NCBI GenBank assembly: GCA_003222395.1
Contig: QHWB01000039.1
Coordinates: 124,001 to 188,000 of the forward strand
Direction of reading: 5' to 3'
Source of the DNA: Acidobacteriota bacterium
GTDB taxonomy: Bacteria > Acidobacteriota > Vicinamibacteria > Vicinamibacterales > CAVVIG01
DNA length: 64,000 nt
Shown: positions 26,827-35,108 of the stretch, one piece after another
Layout: each line of letters starts with the position of its first letter
Numbering within the stretch: the stretch's first letter is position 1
Translations under genes and position numbers: made by a program
Notes under the pieces: generated by a model
What the model was told of the DNA's origin: nothing
Database searches by the model: none
Seen by the model: only the letters and a program-made list of their open reading frames with translations

Positions 26827-27305
26827 ACGGCAGACTCTCGGATGTGCGCGGCGGTGTCGAGCACCGCGCGGATGATCTTGTCGTAGCCGGTGCACCGGCA
26901 CAGGTTGCCGGCCAGCCAGAACCGCGTCTCTTCCTCCGTCGGATTCGGCTTCGCGTCGAGCAGCGCCGCGGCAGCGACGATGAAGCCCGGCGTGCAGACG
27001 CCGCACTGCAACGCCGCATGCTCGAGGAACTTCTGCTGCAGCGGATGCAGCGCGTCGCCCGACGACAGACCTTCGATCGTCGTGATCGTGCGTCCCTGCG
27101 CTTCGGGCGCGAGCACCAGGCACGCCGGCACGAGCCGGCCGTCGACGATCACCGAGCAGGCGCCGCAGTCACCGGTGCTGCACCCCTCTTTCGTTCCCGT
27201 CAGACCCAATCCGTTGCGGAGCGCGGACAGGAGCGTCTCGTGTGGATCGCAGAGGAATTCCGCCGGCTCGCCGTTGATCGTCGTCTCGATATGCAGTCTC
27301 GCCAT
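26823..27305 (-). CDS. 2Fe-2S subunit of molybdenum hydroxylase (CoxS/XdhC-type)
   Basis: 160 residues with both clusters of the family: a plant-type ferredoxin domain (GCSTGDCGACSV, with the distal Cys in PAC) and the C-terminal helical domain (QCGVCTPGFI and LCRCTGYDKI). It relays electrons from the molybdenum site to the FAD subunit. The ATG at 27305 matches the family start MARLHIETTIN; the longer frame upstream is repeat sequence. The stop overlaps the large-subunit start (ATGA), so the pair is coupled. The enzyme's substrate (purine, aldehyde or heterocycle) is not evident. Confidence 0.9.
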   Translation of the reverse strand: MARLHIETTINGEPAEFLCDPHETLLSALRNGLGLTGTKEGCSTGDCGACSVIVDGRLVPACLVLAPEAQGRTITTIEGLSSGDALHPLQQKFLEHAALQCGVCTPGFIVAAAALLDAKPNPTEEETRFWLAGNLCRCTGYDKIIRAVLDTAAHIRESAV

Positions 27306-27307
27306 AT

Positions 27308-27400
27308 TGGCAGCGCGGGCCTTTCGGCCCGCGATATTGGTAGCGCAGCCTTTTGGACTGTTCGCCGACCATCGGCAGGCCTGAAGGCCTGCGCTACGAC
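27308..27400. repeat. Palindromic repeats (families A/B) between the FAD and 2Fe-2S subunit genes
   Basis: Three hairpin halves lie in a row: GGCAGCGCGGGCCTTTCGGC then CCGCG; GGTAGCGCAGCCTTTTGG; and GGCAGGCCTGAAGGCCTGCG. They resemble those at 21611 and 23851. They separate two subunit genes of one enzyme and extend into the 3' end of the FAD-subunit gene. Confidence 0.75.
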
Positions 27401-28257
27401 ACGACCCTCTGTTTCGCAATTGCCGCCGCGCGCCTCGTCAGGACGCCGGCGATGGTTCGCCGATACGCCGTCGTTCCGCGTTTGTCGTCGATCGGTCGCG
27501 CCGCCGCGCTCGACGCCTCGGCCGCGCGCTTCAGCGCCGCATCGTCGAGCCGCGAGCCGACGAGCGCTTTGGCCGCCTCGGGAACCAGCAGCGCCGTCGG
27601 CGCAACGGCGCCTATGGCGACGCGCGCCGCGGTGCACACGCCGTCGGCGTCCACCGTCACGCTGACCGCGGCGCCCGCCACGGCGATGTCCATCTCGCTG
27701 CGCGGAATCAGCCGAAGATAGGCGTCCGACGTTCGGGGCGCCGGCCGCGGCACGCGTATCGCGACGAGCAGTTCACCGCGCTCGAGGACGGTGCGGCCTG
27801 GCGCCATGCAGAACCGCTCGACGGCAATCGTACGTTCGCCGCCGGGCCCGGCGATCACGCACTCCGCGCGATTCACGATGAGGGCGCAGGTCGTATCGGC
27901 TGCCGGCGACGCATTGCACAGATTGCCGCCGACCGACCCGCGACCTTGAATCTGCACCGATCCGATCAAATGAACGGCCTCCGCCAGACCTGGCCACAGG
28001 CGCCGCAGCTCGACGTGCTCGGTGAGGACGGCAGCCGGAGTGGCCGCGCCGAGATGCAGTCCGCCGGCATCGATCGCGACCCCGATTAGCTCGGGAATCC
28101 GTTTGACGTCGACGAACGCCGACGGCAGACGCGCGCCGGCCTTGAACTGCACGAGGAGATCGGTGCCGCCGGCGAGGACTCGTGCCGCTGGATCAGCGGC
28201 GATGAGGCGAACAGCTTCCGCGACGGACCGGGGCGCTTCGTACCGTATGGCGAGCAT
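27394..28257 (-). CDS. FAD-binding subunit of molybdenum hydroxylase (CoxM-type)
   Basis: The 287-residue protein has the FAD-binding signatures VLAGGTDLLVQFKAGARLPS and SVQIQGRGSVGGNLCNASPA, as in CoxM/XdhB subunits, and a C-terminal CO_deh_flav_C domain. It takes electrons from the 2Fe-2S subunit and passes them to an acceptor. The order FAD, 2Fe-2S, molybdopterin subunit, MoaD-like is one transcription unit on the minus strand. The stop codon falls in flanking repeat sequence. Upstream it faces an inverted heptamer array. Confidence 0.9.
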   Translation of the reverse strand: MLAIRYEAPRSVAEAVRLIAADPAARVLAGGTDLLVQFKAGARLPSAFVDVKRIPELIGVAIDAGGLHLGAATPAAVLTEHVELRRLWPGLAEAVHLIGSVQIQGRGSVGGNLCNASPAADTTCALIVNRAECVIAGPGGERTIAVERFCMAPGRTVLERGELLVAIRVPRPAPRTSDAYLRLIPRSEMDIAVAGAAVSVTVDADGVCTAARVAIGAVAPTALLVPEAAKALVGSRLDDAALKRAAEASSAAARPIDDKRGTTAYRRTIAGVLTRRAAAIAKQRVVS

Positions 28258-28319
28258 TTTCAGCTGTCAGCTATCAGCTATCAGCTATCAGCTGACAGCC
28301 GAGAGCTGACACCTGATAG
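28258..28319. repeat. Inverted heptamer arrays (AGCTATC / GATAGCT types)
   Basis: AGCTGTC and AGCTATC units are followed by the reverse orientation (GACAGCC, GAGAGCT, GACACCT, GATAGCG). This is the same family as at 17034, 17568 and 19849, and it fills the region just upstream of the FAD-subunit start. Confidence 0.85.
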
Positions 28320-28333
28320 CGAATGTGATCCAA

Positions 28334-29374
28334 CTATACGATAACAAGCCGCCGCACTGCCGCGTCCCATGACATCGTCGCGGCGCGCGTCTCTGCGTTC
28401 GACCCGAGCCGTTCGGCGAGACGCCGATCATCCGACAGCCGCGCGAGCGCGATTGCCAGCGACGCCGGCGTCGGGTCGCACACGACTCCGGTCTCTTCAT
28501 CGACCACGAGCTCGGTCGGACCGCCGCTGTCGCGGCACGTGATGACGGCCTTGCGCGAGGCAAAGGCTTCCGCGGTGACAAAGCCGTAATCCTCCGCGTA
28601 TGGCGTGAAGCACACCGCACGGCAGCGCGCCAGGTGCGCGAGCATCGTCGGCTCGTCGACGCGTCCGAGAAACCGGACCCGATCGGCGACGCTCAGCGAT
28701 CGCGCCAGCGCGTGAAGCTCGCCGGCGCTTTCGCCTTCTCCGCCGATGACCGCTCTGACACTTCGAGCAGGCGCCTCGGCCAGCGCCCTGACGAGGAGAT
28801 CCACGCGCTTGAGTGGATTCAGTCTCGAGATCGCGAAGATGTAGTCGCCGTACTCGTCGCACCGATACGGACGCCGCGGCGGCGGCGGGTGCAGCACGTC
28901 GGCGTGGATGCCGAAGTCCGCGAGCAGTCGGGACTGGATCGTGTACGACTGCGCGACGACTTGCGTCACATGCCGCTTCAACAGGTGCCTGTCGACCGCA
29001 TGCAGGAGTCTGCGGCGGATGCCCTCCTTCACCTTGTTGCGCGGCGAGAGCGACGCCGCCAGTCGCGGCCACAGATCGTAGTACTCCCGCATCGCGTGGT
29101 TCAGCCAGCAGACGTGCGCGGAGTGGCGGACGCCAAAACTCGGATAGCGGAGGCTGATCACCTGGTCGACGCGGCGGCCGTCGACGTGCGAGACGTCGAC
29201 CTTCAACGTCGCGGCGTACGTCGCAAACAGACGTCCGAACCCGTAATCGGGCGTCACGATCAGATGTGCGTCGTGACCGCAGCCTCGCGCGGCCTCGACG
29301 AGCGCCCGCGCGATGACGAGGTGACCGCCTTCAACCGATGGAGGGCTCGAGGTGACGACGGTGAGGACGGCCAT
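28334..29374 (-). CDS. Glycosyltransferase family 4 (GT-B)
   Basis: 346 residues. The N-terminal half has a Gly-rich segment (SSPPSVEGGHLVIARALVEA), and the C-terminal half has the GT4 signature YIFAISRLNPLKRVDLLVRA, FLGRVDEPTMLAHLARC, and the donor-binding CFTPYAEDYGFVTAEAFASR with its EX7E motif, then SGGPTELV. It likely transfers a sugar from a nucleotide-sugar donor during surface glycan synthesis. The ATG at 29374 gives the normal family start. It is the first clear gene of the glycan region and lies downstream of VapBC. Confidence 0.9.
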   Translation of the reverse strand: MAVLTVVTSSPPSVEGGHLVIARALVEAARGCGHDAHLIVTPDYGFGRLFATYAATLKVDVSHVDGRRVDQVISLRYPSFGVRHSAHVCWLNHAMREYYDLWPRLAASLSPRNKVKEGIRRRLLHAVDRHLLKRHVTQVVAQSYTIQSRLLADFGIHADVLHPPPPRRPYRCDEYGDYIFAISRLNPLKRVDLLVRALAEAPARSVRAVIGGEGESAGELHALARSLSVADRVRFLGRVDEPTMLAHLARCRAVCFTPYAEDYGFVTAEAFASRKAVITCRDSGGPTELVVDEETGVVCDPTPASLAIALARLSDDRRLAERLGSNAETRAATMSWDAAVRRLVIV

Positions 29375-29426
29375 GCTCCGTATAGCGCAGGCCTTCCCGC
29401 CTCCGCTCGCGTCCAATTCTAGCGAG

Positions 29427-29852
29427 CTACGGCGAAGATCGCCGGAGCGCCCAGTTTTCCCGCTTCAGACCTTTGACCCGACCGAACTCGCGCGCGTTGG
29501 ACGTCACCAGCGTCGCGCTTCGACGTCGTCCCTGACCCGCAATCAACACGTCGTACGCCCCGATCCGTTTTCCGGCGCCCTCCAGTTCAGCGCGCACACG
29601 TCCGGCCTCCCGAGCGTCGTCCTCGTCGAAGAGCGTCCACTCCAGCGGCCCGGCCAGGAACGTTTCGAGCCGCTCCGCGTTGGCCTCTTTGCGCTCGCTC
29701 TTCGAAACCCCGTACCACAGTTCGAACGCGACCACCGAAGACAGGAGAACCGTGGCCTCCCTGGCGATCGCCCGTTGAAAACGGCGGCGGACTTCCCTGG
29801 GCGCGCCGTTGATCAGCGCGATGCAGGCGTTCGTGTCGAGAAGATAGGTCAC
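29427..29852 (-). CDS. vapC: VapC-type PIN-domain toxin
   Basis: A 141-residue PIN-domain ribonuclease with the acidic active-site residues: Asp6 in YLLDTNACIAL, Glu44 in VAFELWYG, Asp in GAYDVLIAGQ and the TSNAREF segment. VapC toxins cut initiator tRNA or other RNAs when free of antitoxin. The start overlaps the vapB stop (ATGA), the standard arrangement. GQGRRRS replaces the usual Ala-rich stretch after DVLIA; whether it is fully active is unknown. Confidence 0.9.
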   Translation of the reverse strand: MTYLLDTNACIALINGAPREVRRRFQRAIAREATVLLSSVVAFELWYGVSKSERKEANAERLETFLAGPLEWTLFDEDDAREAGRVRAELEGAGKRIGAYDVLIAGQGRRRSATLVTSNAREFGRVKGLKRENWALRRSSP

Positions 29853-30091
29853 TTCGGAAAGATCTTACGCTTCGGCGTGCGCGGCTGATCGCGGCCGCCG
29901 GCCATGAAGGGCTCGGCCCCGAAGCGATCGAGCTCCTCGAACCAGTCGGCGACGTTCGCGAATATCGGCTCCACGAGAACCCCGCGGCCGGCTCGACGCA
30001 CACGAACGCGGTCGCCGCCGAACCTGAAGTCGCGAGGCATTCGAATCGCCTGACTGCTGCCATTGCGGAAAAGCTTCGCCGTCCGGGTCAT
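29849..30091 (-). CDS. vapB: VapB-type antitoxin (AbrB/SpoVT fold)
   Basis: 80 residues starting MTRTAKLFRNGSSQAIRMPR, which is the swapped-hairpin AbrB-type DNA-binding domain of VapB proteins. The C-terminal part (VADWFEELDRFG onward) should wrap around the toxin. It should bind the operator near 30112-30132 and repress its own transcription together with VapC. Confidence 0.9.
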   Translation of the reverse strand: MTRTAKLFRNGSSQAIRMPRDFRFGGDRVRVRRAGRGVLVEPIFANVADWFEELDRFGAEPFMAGGRDQPRTPKRKIFPK

Positions 30092-30111
30092 CGGACAACC
30101 TCGATAAGATT

Positions 30112-30132
30112 GTATATACCCTCAGTATATAC
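30112..30132. promoter_or_regulatory. Candidate vapBC operator: two GTATATAC palindromes
   Basis: GTATATAC occurs at 30112-30119 and 30125-30132, 13 bp apart centre to centre, 20 nt upstream of the vapB start. Each is a palindrome and the stretch is AT-rich. Paired inverted repeats near the promoter are typical of autoregulated VapBC. TATACAAT overlaps and may be the -10 box. Confidence 0.6.
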
Positions 30133-30158
30133 TGTCTTGCGCCGCGTCACGACCCTGA

Positions 30159-30941
30159 CTACGCATGTTCGCCGCGCGACGCGACGACGCGCGCGGGGAT
30201 GCCGACGGCGATCGCGGCCGCCGGAACGTCTTCGCGAACGACGGCAGCGGCGCCGATGACCGCATGCGGACCGATGGTGACGCCGTCGAGAATCTTCGCG
30301 CCCGCGCCAATCCACGCGCCGTCGCCGATCGTGACGCCGCTCGACACGCGCCGCTGCTCGATGACGGCCTTGGCCGGATCGGAAAAGTCGTGATCGCCGC
30401 CGATGACGTAGGTATACGCCGCCATCAGGACGCTGCGGCCGACGGTCACGCGGCTCGCCGAGAACAGTTCGCAGTTGAACCCGACGTTCGCGCCGTCGCC
30501 GAGGTCGATGTCGCCGTTCTTGCACGACAGGATCGTGTTGCGCCCGATGAAGACGCCGTCGCCGAGGCGGATGCCGCGGTTCGTCTCGCCTTTCGCGTCG
30601 AGCAGGCAGTTGTCGTCGATCACGACGTTGTTGCCGATGCGGATCTTGTGAGGATGTCGCAGCGCGACGTTCTGTCCGAAGACGACGTTGCGGCCGCAGG
30701 CGCCGAGGAGCAGCGGGTAGAGCATCTTGCGGAGCGCGAGCCCCAGCGCGCCGGCCCGCGGCTGCGCGAGCGTGATCACGAACTCGTACGCGAGCAGCGC
30801 GAAGAGTCCGGGACGTCCGACGACGAGCGCCGCGTACTTCCGGCGGCTGCCCGTCGCCGCATCGAACAGCTGATCCTGAGCGCGCGCGATCGTGGCGGCC
30901 GGCGCCTTCGCGGCGTTCCGCGTCGTCGTCTCGTCGCTCAC
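30159..30941 (-). CDS. LbetaH (hexapeptide) acyltransferase
   Basis: 260 residues from a GTG start. The C-terminal two-thirds are hexapeptide repeats of the left-handed beta-helix (IRIGNNVVIDDNCLLD, IRLGDGVFIGRN, VTIGDGAWIGAGAKILDGVT, IGPHAVIGAAAVV). The acceptor His of the WbbJ/LacA type probably lies in IGGDHDF. It should O-acetylate a sugar using acetyl-CoA. The GTG at 30941 follows the epimerase stop by 1 nt. The N-terminal 80 or so residues are a helical extension, partly hydrophobic (ALVVGRPGLFALLAYEFVIT). Confidence 0.85.
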   Translation of the reverse strand: MSDETTTRNAAKAPAATIARAQDQLFDAATGSRRKYAALVVGRPGLFALLAYEFVITLAQPRAGALGLALRKMLYPLLLGACGRNVVFGQNVALRHPHKIRIGNNVVIDDNCLLDAKGETNRGIRLGDGVFIGRNTILSCKNGDIDLGDGANVGFNCELFSASRVTVGRSVLMAAYTYVIGGDHDFSDPAKAVIEQRRVSSGVTIGDGAWIGAGAKILDGVTIGPHAVIGAAAVVREDVPAAAIAVGIPARVVASRGEHA

Positions 30942-30942
30942 C

Positions 30943-31923
30943 TCAAAGCCATCCTTTGTGTCGGTACCACTCCAGCGTCCGGCCGATGCCATCGCGCAGG
31001 CCGACCTGCGGCGCGTAGCCGATTTCCGTGCGCGCGCGCGTGATGTCGAACGCGCGGCTCTTCGTGAAGAAGTCGACGCGCCGGCGATAGAGCGACGGCT
31101 GGATCCGCAGCGGCACGCACACCGCCTCGCAAATCGCGCCGGCCATCCAGACCGGCCAGACCGGCACGTGCAGTTTCGGCGGCGGCACGCCCGCCACGTC
31201 CGCCACGAGGCGCACCAGCTCGTTCAACGTGGTGACCTCCGCGCCGGCGAGGATGTACGTCCGATTGGCGGCGGCCGGATGCTCGCCGCACAGGCGAAAT
31301 CCCTCGACGAGGTCGTCGATGTAGGTGAGATGGTAATAGATCTCGCCGCGGCCGAGCGTGATCCATCGCCGGCGCGCGACCCCGCGAAAGAGCTTCAGCA
31401 GACGCCGGTCGCCCGGTCCGTAGATGCCCGTCGGACGCGCGATCGTGACTTCGATGCCGACGCGATCGCCCGCCCGGCGTGCGAGCTCTTCGCCTTCGAG
31501 CTTCGTCACCTGATAGATGTCGCCGGGTCTGAGGGGTGCATCCTCGTTCGCCGGAGGATGTTCGACATGGCCGTGCACGCCGACGGTGCTGCAGTGCACG
31601 ACGCGCTTCGCGCCGCCGCGCGCGGCGGCTTCGACGATTCGATCGACGGCCGTTGCGTTGATCTCGCGATACGGAGCGTTCGAGACAGCTGCCTGCCGAT
31701 ACAGCGCAGCGATGTGATAGACGACGTCAACGCCCGTCGTGGCGGGGGCGAATGTGGATGGATCGCGCAAATCGCCGCGGACCAGTTCGATGCCCGCGCG
31801 CGCGAGATCGTCGGCGCGCGCGACGTCGCGGACCAGGGCGCGTACGTCGTGGCCCCGCGCGGCCAGGTATCGCGCCAGATGGCCGCCGGTGAAGCCCGTC
31901 GCACCGGTTACGAGGACGCGCAC
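30943..31923 (-). CDS. NAD-dependent sugar epimerase / SDR
   Basis: A 326-residue extended SDR from a GTG start, VRVLVTGATGFTGGHLARYL. The catalytic Tyr-x-x-x-Lys motif is in DIYQVTKLEGEEL, and ARPTGIYGPGDRRLLKLFRG and YHLTYIDDLVEGF are typical of NAD-dependent epimerases and dihydroflavonol reductase-like enzymes. It may modify a nucleotide sugar or a lipid-linked group. It overlaps the upstream methyltransferase gene by 16 nt and precedes the acyltransferase by 1 nt, so the three genes form one unit. Confidence 0.88.
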   Translation of the reverse strand: MRVLVTGATGFTGGHLARYLAARGHDVRALVRDVARADDLARAGIELVRGDLRDPSTFAPATTGVDVVYHIAALYRQAAVSNAPYREINATAVDRIVEAAARGGAKRVVHCSTVGVHGHVEHPPANEDAPLRPGDIYQVTKLEGEELARRAGDRVGIEVTIARPTGIYGPGDRRLLKLFRGVARRRWITLGRGEIYYHLTYIDDLVEGFRLCGEHPAAANRTYILAGAEVTTLNELVRLVADVAGVPPPKLHVPVWPVWMAGAICEAVCVPLRIQPSLYRRRVDFFTKSRAFDITRARTEIGYAPQVGLRDGIGRTLEWYRHKGWL

Positions 31924-32657
31924 CGTTGGGCTACGAGCGACACCGGCGATCCGAAGCGCCTGAGCAGACCCATCCGATCGAGCAGATCCTCGGCCCGCTC
32001 GGTGAACCGGCGCGACCCGATGGCTTTGTGGAAGACGATCGGCAGGACGAACTGGCGATGCACCGAGCGGATGCGGAAGCCATTCCGATCGAACGCGTCG
32101 GCGATCGTACCGGAGCGAAACACGCGGTACGGCTCGGTCTTCACGCCGCTCGCGTACAGGACGCGGCGGGTCACCGATTCCAACGACGCCACGCTCGTCG
32201 CCGAAGGGTAATCGACGATGACCAATTGATCGGCGACGCGGCACAACTCGGACAAAACAGCGCTCCACCGCGGTGTGTGCATCAACACTCGGAGGCAGCA
32301 GACGACGTCGAAGCTGCGATCGGGAAAGTCGAGATAGTGCGCATCGCCGAGTTGAAAGCGAATGCTGCCGACGCCTTCGGCGGCCGCCCGGCTGCGCGCC
32401 ACTTGCAGCATCTGCTCCGATGCATCGATCGCGGTGACCCGCGCACCGCCGCGCGCAAACAGCAGCGCGGCGCGGCCCGTGCCGGTGCCGACGTCGAGGA
32501 TGCGGCGGTGCTGGATACGGCCGACGAAGTCGGCGAGCGTCTTTGCCTGTGCGCCGGCGAGGAGGCTGCCGATCGGGCCGCCAAACCGCTTGTCGTCGAA
32601 CGTCCGCGCCGTTGCCGGATCGGCGTAATGCGCGTAGCTGTAATGTTCCTTGGTCAT
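31908..32657 (-). CDS. SAM-dependent methyltransferase (class I)
   Basis: 249 residues starting MTKEHYSYAHYADPATARTF. Motif I is RILDVGTGTGRAALLFARGG; FDVVCCLRVLMHTPRWSAVL and ELCRVADQLVIVDYPSA are the downstream Rossmann strands. It may methylate a sugar or lipid intermediate of the glycan pathway. It is the first gene of the methyltransferase-epimerase-acyltransferase unit. Confidence 0.86.
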   Translation of the reverse strand: MTKEHYSYAHYADPATARTFDDKRFGGPIGSLLAGAQAKTLADFVGRIQHRRILDVGTGTGRAALLFARGGARVTAIDASEQMLQVARSRAAAEGVGSIRFQLGDAHYLDFPDRSFDVVCCLRVLMHTPRWSAVLSELCRVADQLVIVDYPSATSVASLESVTRRVLYASGVKTEPYRVFRSGTIADAFDRNGFRIRSVHRQFVLPIVFHKAIGSRRFTERAEDLLDRMGLLRRFGSPVSLVAQRCASS

Positions 32658-32845
32658 TACTCACTTGCGCCTGGGGCCCCACCCCCGGGCGCTCTCACTC
32701 GGCGGCCCGGCTTCGCCGGGCTTCCCTCCGGCACCTCGCTCGGGCCGCAGGCGCTACTCACTTGCGCCAGGGGCCCCTGGCGCTCTCACTCGGCGGCCCG
32801 GCTTCGCCGGCTTCCCTCCGGCACCTCGCTCGGGCCGCAGGCGCT
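32658..32845. repeat. Tandem duplication of a GC-rich unit of about 97 bp
   Basis: Copies start at 32658 and 32755. Both begin TACTCACTTGCGCC, then contain GGCGGCCCGGCTTCGCC, CTTCCCTCCGGCACCTCGCT and CGGGCCGCAGGCGCT. They differ by small indels in the central GGGGCCCC segment. Each carries a strong hairpin (GCGGCCC with GGGCCGC). It fills the gap between two genes. Confidence 0.85.
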
Positions 32846-34054
32846 TTACTGCTCGGTCACAGTCGCCATCGGCATGCCGCCACCGCGATGCCATAACGCC
32901 TCGCAGGCCTGGCGCGTGCGTTCGAGGTATGCCTCGTAGCTGTACTTGGTGTCCGCGAGCGTGCGCGCGTTGCGGCCGACTCGGGCGGCGCGACCGACGT
33001 CGGTCAGCGCCGCGACGATGCCGTCGGCGAATTCCTGCGGCGTCGCACCGGTCAGGATTGCCGTGTCGTCGCTCAAGACCTGCGTGTGCGTCAGCAGACG
33101 CGTCGCAACGATCGGCTTCCCCGACCGCAGGTACTGATAGATCTTCAGCGGCGTATTGGTGCCGCGGGACCGCGGCGAGACGAGCACGTCGGCCGCGAGC
33201 AGATAGGCCGGAATCTCCGATGCCGGCCGTTCGCCCGCGAAGATCGTCACGGCGTCGATGCCGGCCTTCCGCGCAGCCTCTTGAGCGCGCGACACCTGAT
33301 CGGCTTTGCCGCCGGCGAGCACCAGCCGCGCGTCGGGCCGCGTGCGGGCAACGATAGTCATCGCCTCGAACAGCAGATCGAGTCCCTGATACGCCTCGAA
33401 CGTTCCGGTATACAGAACCACTCCGGTTGACTGGCTCAGAGCGTGCGCGCGGCGCACGGCCGCCGCCTGCTCCGCCGTCGCGCGATCCTCGACCGATCCT
33501 GGCGCGTTCTCGATCAGCATGGTTCGCGCCGTCGGATCGATCGCGCGGACCGTGTCTTCGAGCGACGGACAGATGACGATGACGACGCGCGAGCGGCGGA
33601 TCATGAAGCGCTCGATCGCGAGAAACAGGCGCCGGGTGATTCGCGAGCCGCTGAACGCGAAATTGGTCAACTGCTGCGGCAGGCTCGAGTGCATATCGTA
33701 CAGGTGCGGCACGCGCAGCGCCGCGGCGATCACGGCGCCGATGACGCCGCCTTCTTCGTGCGAGTGGATCGCATCGTAGCGACCGGCCACGGCGCGCCGA
33801 ATCGCAGTCAAGGTCAGCAGGGCATCGAGCGGGATCTTCGCGAGCGACGGACCGACCTTCACGCCGCCGACCAACGGCGGCCGCAGGCTGCGAAACACAC
33901 GCAGGCCCGGCATCGACACCGGCTGACCGAATGGATAGGTGACGAGATCGACCTGGTGCCCCAGCGCCGTCAGCGCGCGGATTCGATGGAACTCGCTGAA
34001 GGGTGTGCCGCGCGGCTCGAAGAACGGCTCGGGCGCGATCATCAGGATGCGCAC
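32846..34054 (-). CDS. Glycosyltransferase family 4
   Basis: 402 residues starting MRILMIAPEPFFEPRGTPFS. The GT4 signatures are GVVLYTGTFEAYQGLDLLFE, FAGERPASEIPAYLLAADVL, SPRSRGTNTPLKIYQYLRSG and KPIVAT. It should be a cytoplasmic GT-B enzyme using a nucleotide sugar. It diverges from the LPG-synthase-type membrane gene, with 58 nt between the starts. The upstream gap therefore must carry two promoters. Confidence 0.9.
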   Translation of the reverse strand: MRILMIAPEPFFEPRGTPFSEFHRIRALTALGHQVDLVTYPFGQPVSMPGLRVFRSLRPPLVGGVKVGPSLAKIPLDALLTLTAIRRAVAGRYDAIHSHEEGGVIGAVIAAALRVPHLYDMHSSLPQQLTNFAFSGSRITRRLFLAIERFMIRRSRVVIVICPSLEDTVRAIDPTARTMLIENAPGSVEDRATAEQAAAVRRAHALSQSTGVVLYTGTFEAYQGLDLLFEAMTIVARTRPDARLVLAGGKADQVSRAQEAARKAGIDAVTIFAGERPASEIPAYLLAADVLVSPRSRGTNTPLKIYQYLRSGKPIVATRLLTHTQVLSDDTAILTGATPQEFADGIVAALTDVGRAARVGRNARTLADTKYSYEAYLERTRQACEALWHRGGGMPMATVTEQ

Positions 34055-34112
34055 GGATGACGTGATTCTCGCACGAAACCGTAGTACAGTTGCGTGTTCC
34101 CCTCACTGACGA

Positions 34113-35108
34113 ATGCCGTCGTCTCAACCTGAAGCTTCCTCGACGCGGCGCTACGTGCTCCTCGCGTTGAAGATCTCGGTGAGCCTCGCGCTGCTCGCCG
34201 TTCTGTTCTCGCGCATCGACGTCGGACGGCTGTGGGCGGGCGCGCGCAACGCCTCCCTGCTCTGGCTCAGCGCGGCGCTCGCGCTCTATCTGGTCAATGT
34301 GATCGCGAGCATCTGGCGGTGGCACCTGCTGCTGCGCGCGCAGCACGTCGCAATCCGGCGGCGATCGCTGCTCGAGACGTTCCTGATCGCCTGCTTCTTC
34401 AACAATTTTCTGCCGAGCAACATCGGCGGCGACGTCATCCGCATCCGTGATACGGCGCGACCGGCCAACTCGAAGACGCTCGCGGCGACGGTCGTGCTGA
34501 CCGACCGCGTTCTCGGGCTGATGGCGCTGGTGTTCGTCGCGGCGGTTGGCGCCACGGCTGTCGGCGTCGTCCATCCGGCCGACGCGCCGATCTGGCCGGT
34601 CTGGTTGTGGGCCGGGTTCCTGGCCGGCGCCGCGGCGTCCGCACCCGCGGTGCTCGTGCCGGACGGCTTCGGACGCCTCCTCCGTCCGCTGACGGTGTTT
34701 CATCCGGAGTGGGTCGGGAATCGCATCGAAAAGCTGACGAGCGCTCTCGGTCGTTTTCGCGACAGCCCGAGCGCGCTGGCCGGATGCTTTGCGGGCGCGC
34801 TGTTCGTGCAGGGGACGATGGTCGTCTTCTACTTCGCAGTCGCCGACGCACTGCACCTGAACGTCGCGCTGTCGGATCTCTCGGTGATCGTGCCGATTTC
34901 CTTCGTGGTGCAGATGCTGCCGGTCTCGGTGAGCGGATTCGGCGTGCGCGAGGCGACGTTCTCCTTCTACTTCACCCGCATCGGACAGCCGATTGAAGCG
35001 GCGCTGCTGATGTCGCTCGTGGCCCAGGCGCTCATCATCCTGTTCTCGCTGAGCGGCGCCGCCCTCTACATCTCCCGGACTCACCGCGGGAAGCCGACGA
35101 TCTCGTAG
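34113..35108 (+). CDS. Lysylphosphatidylglycerol synthase-like transmembrane domain protein (flippase-like)
   Basis: 331 residues, polytopic, with the UPF0104/LPG_synthase_TM signatures: NVIASIWRWHLLLRAQ, FFNNFLPSNIGGDVIR, LTDRVLGLMALVF and LPVSVSGFGVREATFSFYF. About eight membrane segments are predictable by eye. There is no catalytic aminoacyl-transferase domain; this is the stand-alone membrane form, which acts as a lipid flippase or accessory in glycan loci. It is convergent with the next gene and overlaps it by 28 nt. Confidence 0.88.
   Translation: MPSSQPEASSTRRYVLLALKISVSLALLAVLFSRIDVGRLWAGARNASLLWLSAALALYLVNVIASIWRWHLLLRAQHVAIRRRSLLETFLIACFFNNFLPSNIGGDVIRIRDTARPANSKTLAATVVLTDRVLGLMALVFVAAVGATAVGVVHPADAPIWPVWLWAGFLAGAAASAPAVLVPDGFGRLLRPLTVFHPEWVGNRIEKLTSALGRFRDSPSALAGCFAGALFVQGTMVVFYFAVADALHLNVALSDLSVIVPISFVVQMLPVSVSGFGVREATFSFYFTRIGQPIEAALLMSLVAQALIILFSLSGAALYISRTHRGKPTIS

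Noticed and set aside
24551-28257. Aerobic CO dehydrogenase (coxMSL)
   Set aside because: Gene order matches, but the active-site loop is AYRAPGSP and not AYRCSFR, so a CO-oxidising form I enzyme is not supported.
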